Part shown: one piece after another, positions 24,546 to 33,474 of the stretch
How positions within the stretch are numbered: position 1 is the first letter of the stretch
Layout of the letters: every line of letters begins with the position of its first letter
Assembly: GCF_900186585.1 (NCBI RefSeq)
Contig: NZ_FYDD01000004.1
Location: 744,001 to 808,000 of the forward strand
DNA: 64,000 nucleotides
DNA from: Massiliimalia timonensis
Lineage (GTDB): Bacteria > Bacillota > Clostridia > Oscillospirales > Ruminococcaceae
Reading direction: 5' to 3'
Notes under the pieces: model-generated
The model's input: only the letters and a program-made list of their open reading frames with translations
What the model was told of the DNA's origin: nothing
Databases searched by the model: none
Made by a program: the position numbers and the translations under genes

Positions 24546-25283
24546 ATGCCGATTATTTACTTAAGCCCTTCCACACAGGAATGGAACCTGTACCTGAATG
24601 GGGGCACCGAAGAATATTACATGAATTTGATCGCAGACGCCATGGTTCCATATCTGCGGTCTTGCGGGATCCAGTATACCCGCAACACGCCGAATATGAC
24701 TGCCGCTTCTTCGATCAGGGCTTCTAATGCCGGGCGGTATGACCTTCATCTTGCGCTGCATTCCAATGCCTCCCCAGAATCCAGTGCGGGACAAAACAGG
24801 GGCAGCGAGGTATACTATGCGGCCGGAAGCCGGAACGGGAAACGGGCGGCGGAAATCATTGCCAACAACTTGAAAAAGATCTATCCGTATCCGGAAAAGG
24901 TGCGTGCATTGACAACAAACTATCTGGGAGAGGTGACAAAGACCAGGGCTCCGGCAGTTTTGATAGAGTTCGCCTACCATGACAATCAGGAGGATATGGA
25001 CTGGATCGTCAACAATATTCAGGCGATCGCCGCCAATGTGGTACAGTCCTTGACCGAATACTTCGGGATTCCGTTTATTCTACCACAGCAGCCTGTGGTA
25101 GGGGTCGTAACAACGCAGAGAACAAGCTTAAATATCCGCAGTAAGCCTTCTATTACAGCACCGATTATCGGGCAGGTAGGCCGCGGATACCGGGTCACAG
25201 TTTATGGGACCTGGGAAGACTGGTATGTGATCGACAGCAGCGGTGTTGTTGGGTACGCAAACAGCAGGTACATTACTTTATAA
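24546..25283 (+). CDS. N-acetylmuramoyl-L-alanine amidase (amidase_3) with SH3 domain
   Basis: A 245-residue enzyme. The start is ATG 24546, with TTTGAGGAG 7 nt upstream. The amidase_3 domain (about 1-175) belongs to the clostridial subgroup beginning IYLSPSTQEWNLY, with GGTEEYYMNLIADAM, the conserved LALHSNAS and the catalytic VLIEFAYHDN. A bacterial SH3 domain closes the protein (TSLNIRSKPSITAPIIGQVG to VVGYANSRYITL) and would bind peptidoglycan. There is no signal peptide, as in some sporulation or germination amidases of this type. It could act in spore or mother-cell wall lysis. The gene is monocistronic, between terminators. Confidence 0.82.
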   Translation: MPIIYLSPSTQEWNLYLNGGTEEYYMNLIADAMVPYLRSCGIQYTRNTPNMTAASSIRASNAGRYDLHLALHSNASPESSAGQNRGSEVYYAAGSRNGKRAAEIIANNLKKIYPYPEKVRALTTNYLGEVTKTRAPAVLIEFAYHDNQEDMDWIVNNIQAIAANVVQSLTEYFGIPFILPQQPVVGVVTTQRTSLNIRSKPSITAPIIGQVGRGYRVTVYGTWEDWYVIDSSGVVGYANSRYITL

Positions 25284-25286
25284 AGC

Positions 25287-25327
25287 AAAAAAGCGGCTTT
25301 GCACTGACGCAAAGCCGCTTTTTTTAG
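25287..25327. terminator. Bidirectional terminator between the amidase and isomerase genes
   Basis: AAAGCGGCTTTGC and GCAAAGCCGCTTT pair perfectly around a 6-nt loop, with A and T runs on the two sides. It serves both convergent genes. Confidence 0.92.
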
Positions 25328-25337
25328 AGAAGTTATT

Positions 25338-26828
25338 TTATTTTTCAAAAGGATTTTCTGTTGGGTACATCATACCTTTTGGCTGATTGAAGGCGACGTC
25401 TTCCACCCCTAAATACTTCATGATGTCAAAGATCGCTTTTCCAAAGTGCCCGAAAGCAACTGCACCGTGGTGCGGGTATCTCTTAGCGATCAGGACGTGG
25501 CGGTAGAAACGGCCCATTTCCGGGATTGCGAATACCCCGATCCCGCCGAAGGAACGAGGATTGACCGGTAAAACTTCCCCTTCCGCAACGTAGGATTTCA
25601 GCCCGCCTTCTGCGGTGCCCTGCAAGCGGAAGAAAGTGATCGGACCCGGCTGGATCGCACCTTCCAGTGTTCCGCGGCTGACGTCCGGTTCTTTGTCCGG
25701 CTCCAGGCAACGGTGCTGGATGAGCTGGTATTTCATTTCATATTCAGCAAGCTTTCCTGCATTGGTATTCCCGCAGTGGAAGCCCATAAAAGTATCCTTA
25801 TGGTTGTAGTTGTATTTATCCTTGATGGATTCCAGATACATATCGGCCGGAACGGAGTTGTTGATGTCCAGCAGGGTAACAATGTCGCCGGAAGCACACA
25901 GGCCGATGTATTCGCTCAGTGCGCCGTAAATGTCAACTTCACAGGATACCGGGATGCCGCGGCCGGTCAAACGGCTGTTAACATAGCATGGGCAGAACCC
26001 AAACTGTGTCTGGAAAGCAGGCCAGCATTTGTTGGCAAAGGCCACGTATTTTCTGGAGCCTTTATGCGCTTCGGCCCAATCCAGTAAGGTCAGTTCAAAC
26101 TGAGCCAGTTTTGGAAGCAGGGTCGGCATTTTGTTGCCGGCGCCCAGTTCTTTTTCCATGTCTGCTACGACGTCAGGGATCCTCGGGTCGTTTTCATGCT
26201 CTTTCACGGCAACCAGCAGGTCCAGTTCAGAGTTTTCTTCTACTTCAACGCCTAGATCAAATAATTTTTTGATCGGTGCGTTGCAGGCGAGGAAATCATT
26301 TGGACGAGGGCCAAATGCGATGATCTTCAGGTTGCTTAAGCCCAAAATGGTGCGTGCGACCGGAATAAAGTCGTCCATCATATCGCAGACATCGCTTGCC
26401 GTCCCAACCGGATATTCCGGGATATAAGCCTTGATGTTGCGGATCCCTAGATTATAGCTTGCATTGAGCATACCGCAGTAAGCGTCGCCGCGCCCGTCGA
26501 TCAGGTTTTCCTGGGTTTCCTCTGCCGCCGCTATGTACATGACCGGTCCGCCAAATTTCTGCGCCAGAATGGTTTCCGGGGTTTCCGGGCCGAAGTTGCC
26601 AAGGTAAACCACCAAAGCGTTTACATCGTTTGCAGCCAAATCGGCTGCTGCGTTTACCGCGTCGCATTCATTTTCTACAATAACTGGACATTCGTGGATG
26701 CTTTTGCCGCGTTCTTGATAGGTTGCCACAACCGCTTTTCTGCGGCTTTCAGACAATTCTCTTGGGAAACAGTCGCGGCTGACTGCCACAATGCCAAGTT
26801 TTACATCAGGTACATTATTCTGAAACAT
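25338..26828 (-). CDS. L-fucose/L-arabinose isomerase family protein
   Basis: A 496-residue protein of the FucI/AraA fold, with AGGAGGAAC 6 nt before its ATG. The likely metal-site residues are visible: the Glu in VSCEVDIYGALSEY, the Asp in VTLLDINN and a His in the C-terminal HHGAVAFGHFGKA. The N-terminal half is the Rossmann-like part (ALVVYLGNFGPETPE). These enzymes interconvert aldoses and ketoses with a divalent metal. Which sugar is used cannot be told; no kinase, aldolase or transporter lies nearby. It has its own upstream region, 389 nt long, and a shared terminator. Confidence 0.85.
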   Translation of the reverse strand: MFQNNVPDVKLGIVAVSRDCFPRELSESRRKAVVATYQERGKSIHECPVIVENECDAVNAAADLAANDVNALVVYLGNFGPETPETILAQKFGGPVMYIAAAEETQENLIDGRGDAYCGMLNASYNLGIRNIKAYIPEYPVGTASDVCDMMDDFIPVARTILGLSNLKIIAFGPRPNDFLACNAPIKKLFDLGVEVEENSELDLLVAVKEHENDPRIPDVVADMEKELGAGNKMPTLLPKLAQFELTLLDWAEAHKGSRKYVAFANKCWPAFQTQFGFCPCYVNSRLTGRGIPVSCEVDIYGALSEYIGLCASGDIVTLLDINNSVPADMYLESIKDKYNYNHKDTFMGFHCGNTNAGKLAEYEMKYQLIQHRCLEPDKEPDVSRGTLEGAIQPGPITFFRLQGTAEGGLKSYVAEGEVLPVNPRSFGGIGVFAIPEMGRFYRHVLIAKRYPHHGAVAFGHFGKAIFDIMKYLGVEDVAFNQPKGMMYPTENPFEK

Positions 26829-27217
26829 GTTCCGTTCCTCCTAATTATTTTAGTATAAACTTATGATAACATGAAATGGAAAGGATGTCTATTGAAGAAA
26901 TTCCATAAAGATTTTTTTAAAAAACCGATACTTTTCACAAAAAGATCTTTCTGATTTGTATAATAAGCTTAATTAAATGTACGGATAAGAAAGATTTTTA
27001 TGGATATTTTGTATAGTTTCCGTGCTCCTGCACGAAAATGATAACAGCAGCACGGAATAAAATGCCGCAGGAAAACTGCTGGTTCTGTCAAAAATAAAAT
27101 GGAAAAGGCGAAATTTGTAATAACTATACAAAAAAGTAAAAATATTATTTAAAACTGCTTGACAATATGTGAAAAGTAAGATATGATAGGTATAAATTCA
27201 ATGTTGGAGTAGTGTCT
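26829..27217. other. Intergenic region with a long inverted repeat and divergent promoters
   Basis: About 390 bp of AT-rich DNA between the divergent isomerase and sigma factor genes. It holds a 12-bp perfect inverted repeat, TTTTGTATAGTT at 27007-27018 and AACTATACAAAA at 27122-27133. Inside that is a 9-bp hairpin, TTCCGTGCT/AGCACGGAA (27018-27057). No ORF of quality is present. Confidence 0.7.
27159..27187 (+). promoter_or_regulatory. Predicted strong sigma-A promoter of the sigma factor gene
   Basis: TTGACA (27159-27164), a 17-nt spacer and TATGAT (27182-27187), 31 nt before the start codon. Confidence 0.75.
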
Positions 27218-27802
27218 ATGGCTTTTCGTCCGAAAAAGAACGGTCATGCCATCAGTGATGAGGAACTGGTTCGTGCGTATCATCAGGGGGACAATACCAG
27301 CTTTGTGGAGCTGATTTCCCGGTACCTGGATTTGATCGATGCGAAGCTGACGCAGTTTCATTGCAGTGGCGCAGAACGGGAAGACGTAAAGCAGGAGGCG
27401 CTGATGGCGCTTCTGAATGCGGTAAAATTGTATGACCCGGACAAGGAGACCCGTTTTTCCACCTTTGCAAGCCGCTGTGTGGAAAATTCCGTGCTCCGTT
27501 CTCTTCAGCATAGGAATACTAAAAAAGCAAGATTGCTTTCGGATGCGGTTTCAATTGATGAAGCAAAAGAAATCGCTGTTCAGGAAAATCCCGAGGACCT
27601 TTACATTGATCAGGAAGGGTATCATGTGATGCTTGGAAAGATCGAAGTAAACCTTTCGGAATTTGAAAAGAATGTACTGTTTTCTTATCTCGACGGAAAT
27701 AGTTATGCACAGATTTCCACGCAGTTTGGCGCCTCGCAGAAGTCTGTTGATAATGCACTACAACGTGTTCGCAGAAAGCTTAAAACGGTATTCTCAAAGT
27801 AA
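27218..27802 (+). CDS. Sigma-70 family factor, SigH-like
   Basis: A 194-residue sigma factor. ATG 27218 is preferred (GGAG 9 nt upstream) over GTG 27212, which is too close to that site. Region 2 is seen in AEREDVKQEALMALLNAVKL and YDPDKETRFSTFASRCVENS, the pattern of SigH and sporulation sigma factors. Region 4 has LSEFEKNVLFSYLDGNSYAQ, then ISTQFGASQKSVDNALQRVR, a helix-turn-helix for the -35 element. A role in early sporulation or stationary phase, like SigH, is likely from the family and the spo genes nearby. A divergent housekeeping-stress sigma is the alternative. Confidence 0.82.
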   Translation: MAFRPKKNGHAISDEELVRAYHQGDNTSFVELISRYLDLIDAKLTQFHCSGAEREDVKQEALMALLNAVKLYDPDKETRFSTFASRCVENSVLRSLQHRNTKKARLLSDAVSIDEAKEIAVQENPEDLYIDQEGYHVMLGKIEVNLSEFEKNVLFSYLDGNSYAQISTQFGASQKSVDNALQRVRRKLKTVFSK

Positions 27803-27930
27803 TGTGCTTGCTGCAAGCATCTGCCCTGATAGCTTAAAAAGAGCGTTGTGCAAAATCAAAGGTGACGGTTTAAGTCCGTTAACGGGCAAAAAATATTTTA
27901 AGGCCATGAAGGCTAAGCGAGGTTATTATC

Positions 27931-28206
27931 ATGTACGAAGACAAAACATTAGTGTGTAAAGAATGTGGAAACGAATTTGTTTTTACAGCAGGCGAACAGG
28001 AATTTTATGCGGAAAGAGGATTTGAAAACGAACCTCAGAGATGTAAAGACTGCCGTATGGCCCGTAAAAACAACAACAAGGCTCAGAGAGAAATGTTTGT
28101 AGCTACCTGCGCATCCTGCGGCGGGGAAGCGAAAGTTCCTTTCAAACCAAGAGAAGACCGTCCGGTTTATTGCAGCGAATGCTTTGCAAAAATGAGAGAA
28201 GAATAA
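27931..28206 (+). CDS. Small zinc-ribbon protein
   Basis: A 91-residue protein with GCGAGG before ATG 27931. Two CxxC pairs stand in the N-terminal half (CKECG and CKDC) and two more in the C-terminal half (CASCGG and CSEC), so it probably forms two zinc ribbons. Between them are EFYAERGFENEPQRCK and a Lys/Asn-rich loop. It resembles the small zinc-binding proteins common in Clostridia, whose function is unknown; RNA or DNA binding is plausible. It follows the sigma factor by 128 nt and ends in a terminator. Confidence 0.8.
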   Translation: MYEDKTLVCKECGNEFVFTAGEQEFYAERGFENEPQRCKDCRMARKNNNKAQREMFVATCASCGGEAKVPFKPREDRPVYCSECFAKMREE

Positions 28207-28215
28207 AAAATATTC

Positions 28216-28248
28216 AAAAGCCGTCCACAAAAGTGGGCGGCTTTTCTC
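28216..28248 (+). terminator. Terminator after the zinc-ribbon gene
   Basis: AAAAGCCGTCCA pairs with TGGGCGGCTTTT (one G-U pair) across a CAAAAG loop. Confidence 0.85.
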
Positions 28249-28326
28249 TTGAGATTTGTCAAAAAAATCACGAAATTTTTAGGTAAAACAGATAGAACCG
28301 GCGAAAATTCTTATGAATTATGTGGA

Positions 28327-28355
28327 TTGCAAGACGGCTAAAAGTTTGCTATACT
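28327..28355 (+). promoter_or_regulatory. Predicted promoter of the glp operon
   Basis: TTGCAA (28327-28332), a 17-nt spacer and TATACT (28350-28355), ahead of the leader terminator before glpP. Confidence 0.6.
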
Positions 28356-28359
28356 ACTA

Positions 28360-28430
28360 ACGTAAAGTATGCAGGAGTAACAGAGCGATGCACAACACTT
28401 TATGTGTGTTGTTGCGTTGCCTTTTTTTAT
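28360..28430 (+). promoter_or_regulatory. Leader with terminator before glpP, probable GlpP target
   Basis: The transcript leader contains GCAGGAGTAACAGAGCGATG. It runs into a long stem (28385-28398 pairing with 28406-28420, one bulge) followed by seven T residues, placed before glpP itself. GlpP-type proteins are known to bind such leader RNA in the presence of glycerol-3-phosphate and prevent termination. A related arrangement, with a shared GAGTAA-AGAG core, lies before the first dehydrogenase gene. Binding by this GlpP is inference. Confidence 0.65.
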
Positions 28431-28456
28431 TTATCTAAGGAATAGGAGAACGGCGA

Positions 28457-29023
28457 ATGACCAAGCAGATGATTGCCCAGCTGGAGGAAATGCCCATCAT
28501 TGCGGCGGTAAAAAACGAAGAGGAACTGGAACTGGCGATCTGTTCGGAGTGTCCGGTGGTTTTTGTGCTGTATGGGGATATTTGCACGATCTCCGGGATC
28601 GTTTCCCGGATCAAAGCTGGGGGCAAGATCGCGATCGTCCATGTGGATCTGATCGAGGGGCTGGAAAGCAAGCCGGTCGCTGTGCAGTTTCTGAAACAGA
28701 ACACCCATGCGGATGGGATCATCTCCACCAAGCCGACCATGATCAAGGCCTCCAAAGAGGCAGGGCTGATTACCATTCAGCGCTTTTTTGTGCTGGATTC
28801 CAGGGCGTTTGAAAACATCCAAAAGCATATTTCCCTAGGATTGGCGGACTTTGTAGAGGTGCTGCCCGGGGTGATGCCCAAAGTGATCCGGAAACTGGCA
28901 AATGAGATCAATGTCCCGCTGATCGCCGGCGGGCTGATCACCGACAAGGACGATGTCATCAGCGCACTGGGCGCTGGCGCTACAGCGGTATCCACGACAC
29001 TGAGCAGTATCTGGAAAAGTTGA
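28457..29023 (+). CDS. glpP: Glycerol uptake operon antiterminator GlpP
   Basis: A 188-residue GlpP-family protein with a TIM-barrel-like fold. It shows [72 protein letters not shown] and [20 protein letters not shown], then [20 protein letters not shown]. The length and motifs fit the family well. It senses glycerol-3-phosphate and acts on leader RNA to let the polymerase read into glycerol genes. It is the first gene of the glp operon, behind such a leader, which suggests autoregulation. glpK follows 38 nt downstream. Confidence 0.92.
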   Translation: MTKQMIAQLEEMPIIAAVKNEEELELAICSECPVVFVLYGDICTISGIVSRIKAGGKIAIVHVDLIEGLESKPVAVQFLKQNTHADGIISTKPTMIKASKEAGLITIQRFFVLDSRAFENIQKHISLGLADFVEVLPGVMPKVIRKLANEINVPLIAGGLITDKDDVISALGAGATAVSTTLSSIWKS

Positions 29024-29061
29024 TGCAAAACAGGAATTTGATTCTGAGGGAGGATTTTCAG

Positions 29062-30543
29062 ATGAAAAAATATATTGTGGCATTGGATCAGGGAACAACA
29101 AGCTCCCGGTGTATCGTGTTTGACCGGGATTTAAATATCATTTCCCTGTCGCAGAAGGAGTTTCCGCAGATTTTTCCAAAATCCGGCTGGGTGGAACAGC
29201 GCCCGATGGATATTTATGTCTCCCAGTACGGCGTGCTGACCGAAACGTTGCTGATGGGAGACATCAAACCGGAGGAGATCGCCGGGATCGGGATCACGAA
29301 CCAGAGGGAAACGGCGATCGTTTGGGATAAGGAAACCGGAAACCCGATCTATAACGCCATTGTGTGGCAGTGCCGCCGCACCTCGGAAATTTGCGAGGAC
29401 TTAAAGGCAAGAGGGCTGACTGATTATATTCGGAACAGCACTGGGCTTTTGATTGATGCTTACTTTTCCGGAACAAAGATCAAATGGATTTTAGACCATG
29501 TGGAAGGTGCCAGAGAAAAAGCGGAAAGAGGGGAACTATTGTTTGGAACGGTAGATACCTGGCTGATCTGGAAGATGACAGAGGGAAAGGTGCATGTCAC
29601 CGATTATACCAATGCTTCCCGTACCATGCTGTTTGACATCAACAACCTTTGCTGGGACCAGAAAATATTGGAGGAATTGGAGATCCCGGTATCCATGCTG
29701 CCGGAGGTAAAAAGCAGCAGCGAGGTTTACGGCACGGTGAATATCCAAGGGGTAGAGGTGCCGATCTGCGGGATTGCAGGGGATCAGCAGGCCGCGCTGT
29801 TTGGTCAGGCGTGCTTTGAAAAGGGCGACGCCAAAAATACATACGGCACAGGCTGCTTTACCCTGATGAATATTGGGGATAAGCCTGTTTTGAGCGAAAA
29901 GGGACTGCTGACGACCATTGCGGCGAGCGTGGGCAACCGGGTTTCTTATGCCGTGGAGGGAAGCGTATTTGTCGGCGGGGCAGTGATCCAGTGGCTGCGC
30001 GACGGCCTGCGGCTGATCAGTGATTCCCGTGACACCGAATATTTTGCCTCGAAAGTGAAAGACAACGGCGGCGTTTACATTGTGCCGGCCTTTACCGGAA
30101 TGGGTGCGCCGCACTGGGATATGTATGCGCGCGGCACCATTTTTGGCCTGACCCGGGGCACGAACCGCAACCACATTATCCGTGCGGCAGAGGAATCCAT
30201 TGCTTACCAGACCAAAGACGTCATCGACGCCATGATCGCCGATACCGGGATCGAAGTGAAATCCTTAAAGGTAGATGGAGGGGCTTCGGCCGACCATTTG
30301 CTGATGCAGTTCCAGTCTGATATTTTGGGGATCCCGCTGTACCGCCCGATCGTCAGCGAAACCACGGCGGTGGGCGCGGCGTTCCTTGCCGGCTTGGCCG
30401 TAGGCTTTTGGAAGGATTTGGACGACGTAAAGGAAAGCTGGCATCTTGGCATGACCTACCAACCGCAGATGGACGCGGCGGAGGTAGAGCGCCTGACCTC
30501 GAAATGGAAGGTCGCGGTGGAGTGCACCAAGCAGTTTAAATAG
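29062..30543 (+). CDS. glpK: Glycerol kinase
   Basis: A 493-residue FGGY-family kinase. ATG 29062 is the start (GAGGGAGG 8 nt upstream). The N-terminus reads [20 protein letters not shown], the conserved phosphate-binding loop. [17 protein letters not shown], the [13 protein letters not shown] segment, [16 protein letters not shown] and the C-terminal [18 protein letters not shown] all match glycerol kinase. It phosphorylates glycerol to glycerol-3-phosphate with ATP in the cytoplasm. It shares the glpP transcript and is followed by a new promoter and leader, not by a plain terminator. Confidence 0.96.
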   Translation: MKKYIVALDQGTTSSRCIVFDRDLNIISLSQKEFPQIFPKSGWVEQRPMDIYVSQYGVLTETLLMGDIKPEEIAGIGITNQRETAIVWDKETGNPIYNAIVWQCRRTSEICEDLKARGLTDYIRNSTGLLIDAYFSGTKIKWILDHVEGAREKAERGELLFGTVDTWLIWKMTEGKVHVTDYTNASRTMLFDINNLCWDQKILEELEIPVSMLPEVKSSSEVYGTVNIQGVEVPICGIAGDQQAALFGQACFEKGDAKNTYGTGCFTLMNIGDKPVLSEKGLLTTIAASVGNRVSYAVEGSVFVGGAVIQWLRDGLRLISDSRDTEYFASKVKDNGGVYIVPAFTGMGAPHWDMYARGTIFGLTRGTNRNHIIRAAEESIAYQTKDVIDAMIADTGIEVKSLKVDGGASADHLLMQFQSDILGIPLYRPIVSETTAVGAAFLAGLAVGFWKDLDDVKESWHLGMTYQPQMDAAEVERLTSKWKVAVECTKQFK

Positions 30544-30546
30544 GCT

Positions 30547-30575
30547 TTGACAAGCGGAAAAAAAGCGCATATAAT
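30547..30575 (+). promoter_or_regulatory. Consensus sigma-A promoter inside the glp cluster
   Basis: TTGACA (30547-30552), a 17-nt spacer and TATAAT (30570-30575): a perfect consensus promoter directly after glpK. Confidence 0.85.
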
Positions 30576-30594
30576 AGAAAATAGAATTGAATAA

Positions 30595-30674
30595 AAATTC
30601 GTTCAAGAGAGTAAAGAGTAAGACGAAGACCGGCCTTTTTCTAAGAGGCTTGTTTCGTTTTACTCTTTTTTTCT
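30595..30674 (+). promoter_or_regulatory. Second leader with terminator in the glp cluster
   Basis: Downstream of the consensus promoter, a 13-bp stem (AGAGTAAGACGAA region, 30615-30627, with 30654-30666) is followed by a run of seven T residues, some 40 nt before the next start codon. The left arm contains GAGTAAAGAG, similar to GAGTAACAGAG in the leader before glpP. It is therefore a probable second GlpP antitermination site. The strong promoter with an attenuator makes on/off control likely. Confidence 0.65.
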
Positions 30675-30712
30675 GTCCAAAATGGGTTTGATGTGATAAA
30701 GGAGAATGGATC

Positions 30713-32179
30713 ATGATTGATGTAGCAATTATCGGCACCGGCGTCTGCGGCGCCGCGGTGGCAAGGGAATTGTCCAAGTACCGGGATCTGCAGATCGTCT
30801 GTCTGGAAAAGGATACGGACGTGGCCAACGGGACTTCCAAAGCAAACAGTGGGATCGTGCATGCGGGATACGACCCCAAGCCGGGAACTTTGATGGCAAA
30901 GTACAACGTGAAAGGGAATGCCATGATCCGGCAGCTTGCCAAGGATCTGGATATTCCGTACCGTCAAAACGGCTCGCTGGTTGTGGCCTTTGACGATGAG
31001 GACATGAAGACCGTGCAGGCGCTGTATCAGCGGGGGCTGGAAAATGGGGTGCCGGATCTATCGGTCATTGACGCGCAGGAGGTGCGCCGGCTGGAGCCTA
31101 ACATCAACCCGGACATCAAAGGGGCCTTGTACGCCAAATCCGCCGGGGTCATCAGCCCGTGGGAGCTTGCCATCGCGCAGATGGAGGTGGCGGTGCAAAA
31201 CGGCGTGGAAGTAAGGCTGGAAACAGAAGTAACAGGGATCTCGCTCTGCGGGGACCATTTTGAGGTCACAGTCAAAACAAACCAGGGGACCGAGGTGCTG
31301 GAGACAAAATTTGTGGTGAACGCGGCGGGCGTCCATTCCGAGGAGGTCTGTAGCTACATATCAAAGCCAAATTTCCATATCGTTCCCAACAAGGGACAGT
31401 ATTACCTGCTGGATAAAACTCAGGGCGCTTTGGTGGAGCGGGTTATCTTCCAGTGTCCCTCCAAGGTGGGGAAAGGGGTCTTGGTTTCCCCAACGGCGCA
31501 CGGCAATTTGATCGTGGGGCCGGATGCGGTAGACGTTGATAATGCCGAGGATGTTTCCACCACGGCACAGCAGCTTGCTTTTGTTCGCAACACGGCGGCG
31601 CGCACCTGTAACAAGATCAATTACCGGGAATCCATCCGCAACTTCGCAGGAGTGCGGGCGCAGGGAACCGTAGACGAATTTATCGTGGGTACAGTGCCGG
31701 AAACCGACCGTTTTATCAATATCGCCAACATTAAGTCCCCGGGACTGACTTCTTCCCCGGCGATCGCAGTGGATGTCGTTTCCATGATGGGAGAAGCGGG
31801 GCTTCCATTGAAAGAAAAGGACGATTATGTTAAGACGCGGCAGATAGTTCGTTTCCGTGAACTGGACGAAGCGGGAAAACAGCGGATCATTGAAAAGGAT
31901 CCGCGTTACGGAAGAGTTATTTGCCGGTGTGAAACCATTACAGAAGGGGAGATCGTGGCGGCGATTCACGCTCCAATCGGCGCGCGTACCGTTGACGGCG
32001 TCAAACGGCGCTGCAATGCCGGAATGGGTCGATGCCAGGGCGGGTTCTGTTCGCCGAGAGTGCTGGACATCATCTGCCGGGAAACCGGGTTAAAACCGGA
32101 AGAAATCCGCAAGGATAAAGCGGGTTCCAATATTTTGATCGGTCAGACCCCGAAAGGGCAGGATAAAGCTTCAGTTTGA
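30713..32179 (+). CDS. GlpA-like FAD-dependent dehydrogenase with BFD-type domain
   Basis: A 488-residue protein with AAGGAGAATGG before ATG 30713. The N-terminal FAD-binding motif is VAIIGTGVCGAAVARELSKY. The DAO-type oxidoreductase body follows, with NGTSKANSGIVHAGYD and VNAAGVHSEEV. The C-terminal 90 residues form a BFD-like [2Fe-2S] domain with RVICRCE and CNAGMGRCQGGFC. This is the layout of anaerobic glycerol-3-phosphate dehydrogenase subunit A. It probably oxidises glycerol-3-phosphate to dihydroxyacetone phosphate together with the next two genes. The gap to the next gene is 19 nt. Confidence 0.88.
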   Translation: MIDVAIIGTGVCGAAVARELSKYRDLQIVCLEKDTDVANGTSKANSGIVHAGYDPKPGTLMAKYNVKGNAMIRQLAKDLDIPYRQNGSLVVAFDDEDMKTVQALYQRGLENGVPDLSVIDAQEVRRLEPNINPDIKGALYAKSAGVISPWELAIAQMEVAVQNGVEVRLETEVTGISLCGDHFEVTVKTNQGTEVLETKFVVNAAGVHSEEVCSYISKPNFHIVPNKGQYYLLDKTQGALVERVIFQCPSKVGKGVLVSPTAHGNLIVGPDAVDVDNAEDVSTTAQQLAFVRNTAARTCNKINYRESIRNFAGVRAQGTVDEFIVGTVPETDRFINIANIKSPGLTSSPAIAVDVVSMMGEAGLPLKEKDDYVKTRQIVRFRELDEAGKQRIIEKDPRYGRVICRCETITEGEIVAAIHAPIGARTVDGVKRRCNAGMGRCQGGFCSPRVLDIICRETGLKPEEIRKDKAGSNILIGQTPKGQDKASV

Positions 32180-32198
32180 GGAAAGGATACGGGAAACG

Positions 32199-33452
32199 AT
32201 GTTGACTTATGATTTGGTAGTGATCGGCGGTGGCCCGGCGGGGCTTGCCGCGGCATACAGCGCTTATGAAAACGGGGTAAAAAATATCCTGATCATTGAA
32301 CGGGACGATGTCACCGGCGGGATTTTAAACCAATGTATCCACAACGGTTTTGGTCTGCACTATTTTAAAGAGGAACTGACCGGACCGGAGTATGCCCAGC
32401 GGTTTGAAGATATGGTAAAGGGTACCACTGTTGAGGTAATGACCCAGACGATGGTGCTGGGGATCACCCCGCAAAAGCAGATTTACGCGGTCAATTCCCA
32501 GAAAGGGTACTTGACGATCGGGGCAAAGGCCATTGTATTGTCGATGGGTTGCCGGGAAAGGACCCGCGGCGCGATCGCCATTCCGGGAGACCGGCCGGCC
32601 GGCGTGTTCACTGCAGGGACCGCGCAGCGTTACCTGAACATGGAAGGATACATGGTAGGGAAACGGGTCGTGATCTTAGGCTCCGGCGATATAGGCCTTA
32701 TCATGGCGCGCCGCATGACCTTAGAGGGCGCCAAGGTGCTGGCTGTGGTAGAAATTATGCCCTATTCCAACGGGCTGAACCGGAATATCGTGCAGTGCTT
32801 AAACGACTATGACATCCCGCTTTACCTGTCCCACACGGTGACAAATATCAAAGGGCAGGGCCGGCTGGAAGAGATCACGGTCAGTGAGGTAGATGAAAAC
32901 CGGACACCAATTCCGGGAACGGAAATGAAATTTGACTGCGACACCCTGCTCCTTTCTGTAGGGCTGATTCCTGAAAATGAACTGACAAAATCGGCCGGGA
33001 TCCAAATTGACCCACGCAGCAACGGCGCTGTGGTGTACGACGATATGCAGACCTCTGTGGAGGGGGTGTTTGCGTGCGGCAACGTGCTGCATGTGCACGA
33101 TCTGGTGGACTTTGTGACCGCGGAGAGCATGAAGGCCGGGAAATTCGCGGCGCGTTATGTGCTGGAACAGTATCAGCACAGCGGGGAAACGACTGCTGTC
33201 AAGCAGGGGGATTGCGTCAGCTATACCGTTCCGCAGCAGATCGACCTGCAAGCCGGCGAGGAAACGACCGATGTGTTTTTCCGTGTGAACCGGGTCATCA
33301 AGGGCGGTACGATCACCTTGACCGCCGAAGACGGAACCGTTTTGCTGAGCCGGAAAAAGGCGCATTTGCTGCCGGCCGAAATGGAAAAGATCAACCTGAA
33401 AAAAGATCTGCTGAAGGGCCACGAAACTGTGACGCTCAGCGTAAACTGCTAA
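32199..33452 (+). CDS. NAD(P)/FAD-dependent oxidoreductase, partner of the GlpA-like protein
   Basis: A 417-residue pyridine nucleotide-disulphide oxidoreductase-type flavoprotein. It has DLVVIGGGPAGLAAAYSAYE at the N-terminus for FAD, GKRVVILGSGDIGLIMARRM for NAD(P), and a final FAD motif with GVFACGNVLHVHDLVD. The CxxC redox pair of thioredoxin reductases is not in the usual place (SMGCRERTRG is present instead). In clostridial operons this type sits between GlpA-like and DUF1667 proteins and probably passes electrons from the dehydrogenase to an acceptor. The partner role is inferred from gene order. Confidence 0.82.
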   Translation: MLTYDLVVIGGGPAGLAAAYSAYENGVKNILIIERDDVTGGILNQCIHNGFGLHYFKEELTGPEYAQRFEDMVKGTTVEVMTQTMVLGITPQKQIYAVNSQKGYLTIGAKAIVLSMGCRERTRGAIAIPGDRPAGVFTAGTAQRYLNMEGYMVGKRVVILGSGDIGLIMARRMTLEGAKVLAVVEIMPYSNGLNRNIVQCLNDYDIPLYLSHTVTNIKGQGRLEEITVSEVDENRTPIPGTEMKFDCDTLLLSVGLIPENELTKSAGIQIDPRSNGAVVYDDMQTSVEGVFACGNVLHVHDLVDFVTAESMKAGKFAARYVLEQYQHSGETTAVKQGDCVSYTVPQQIDLQAGEETTDVFFRVNRVIKGGTITLTAEDGTVLLSRKKAHLLPAEMEKINLKKDLLKGHETVTLSVNC

Positions 33453-33474
33453 AAGCGGAAAGGACGGACTAAAC

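Noticed and set aside
25713-26087. Plus-strand ORF opposite the isomerase gene
   Set aside because: Lies within a conserved gene on the other strand; no promoter or ribosome site.
27663-27959. ORF overlapping the end of the sigma factor gene and the start of the zinc-ribbon gene
   Set aside because: It bridges two well-supported genes in another frame and has no ribosome site.
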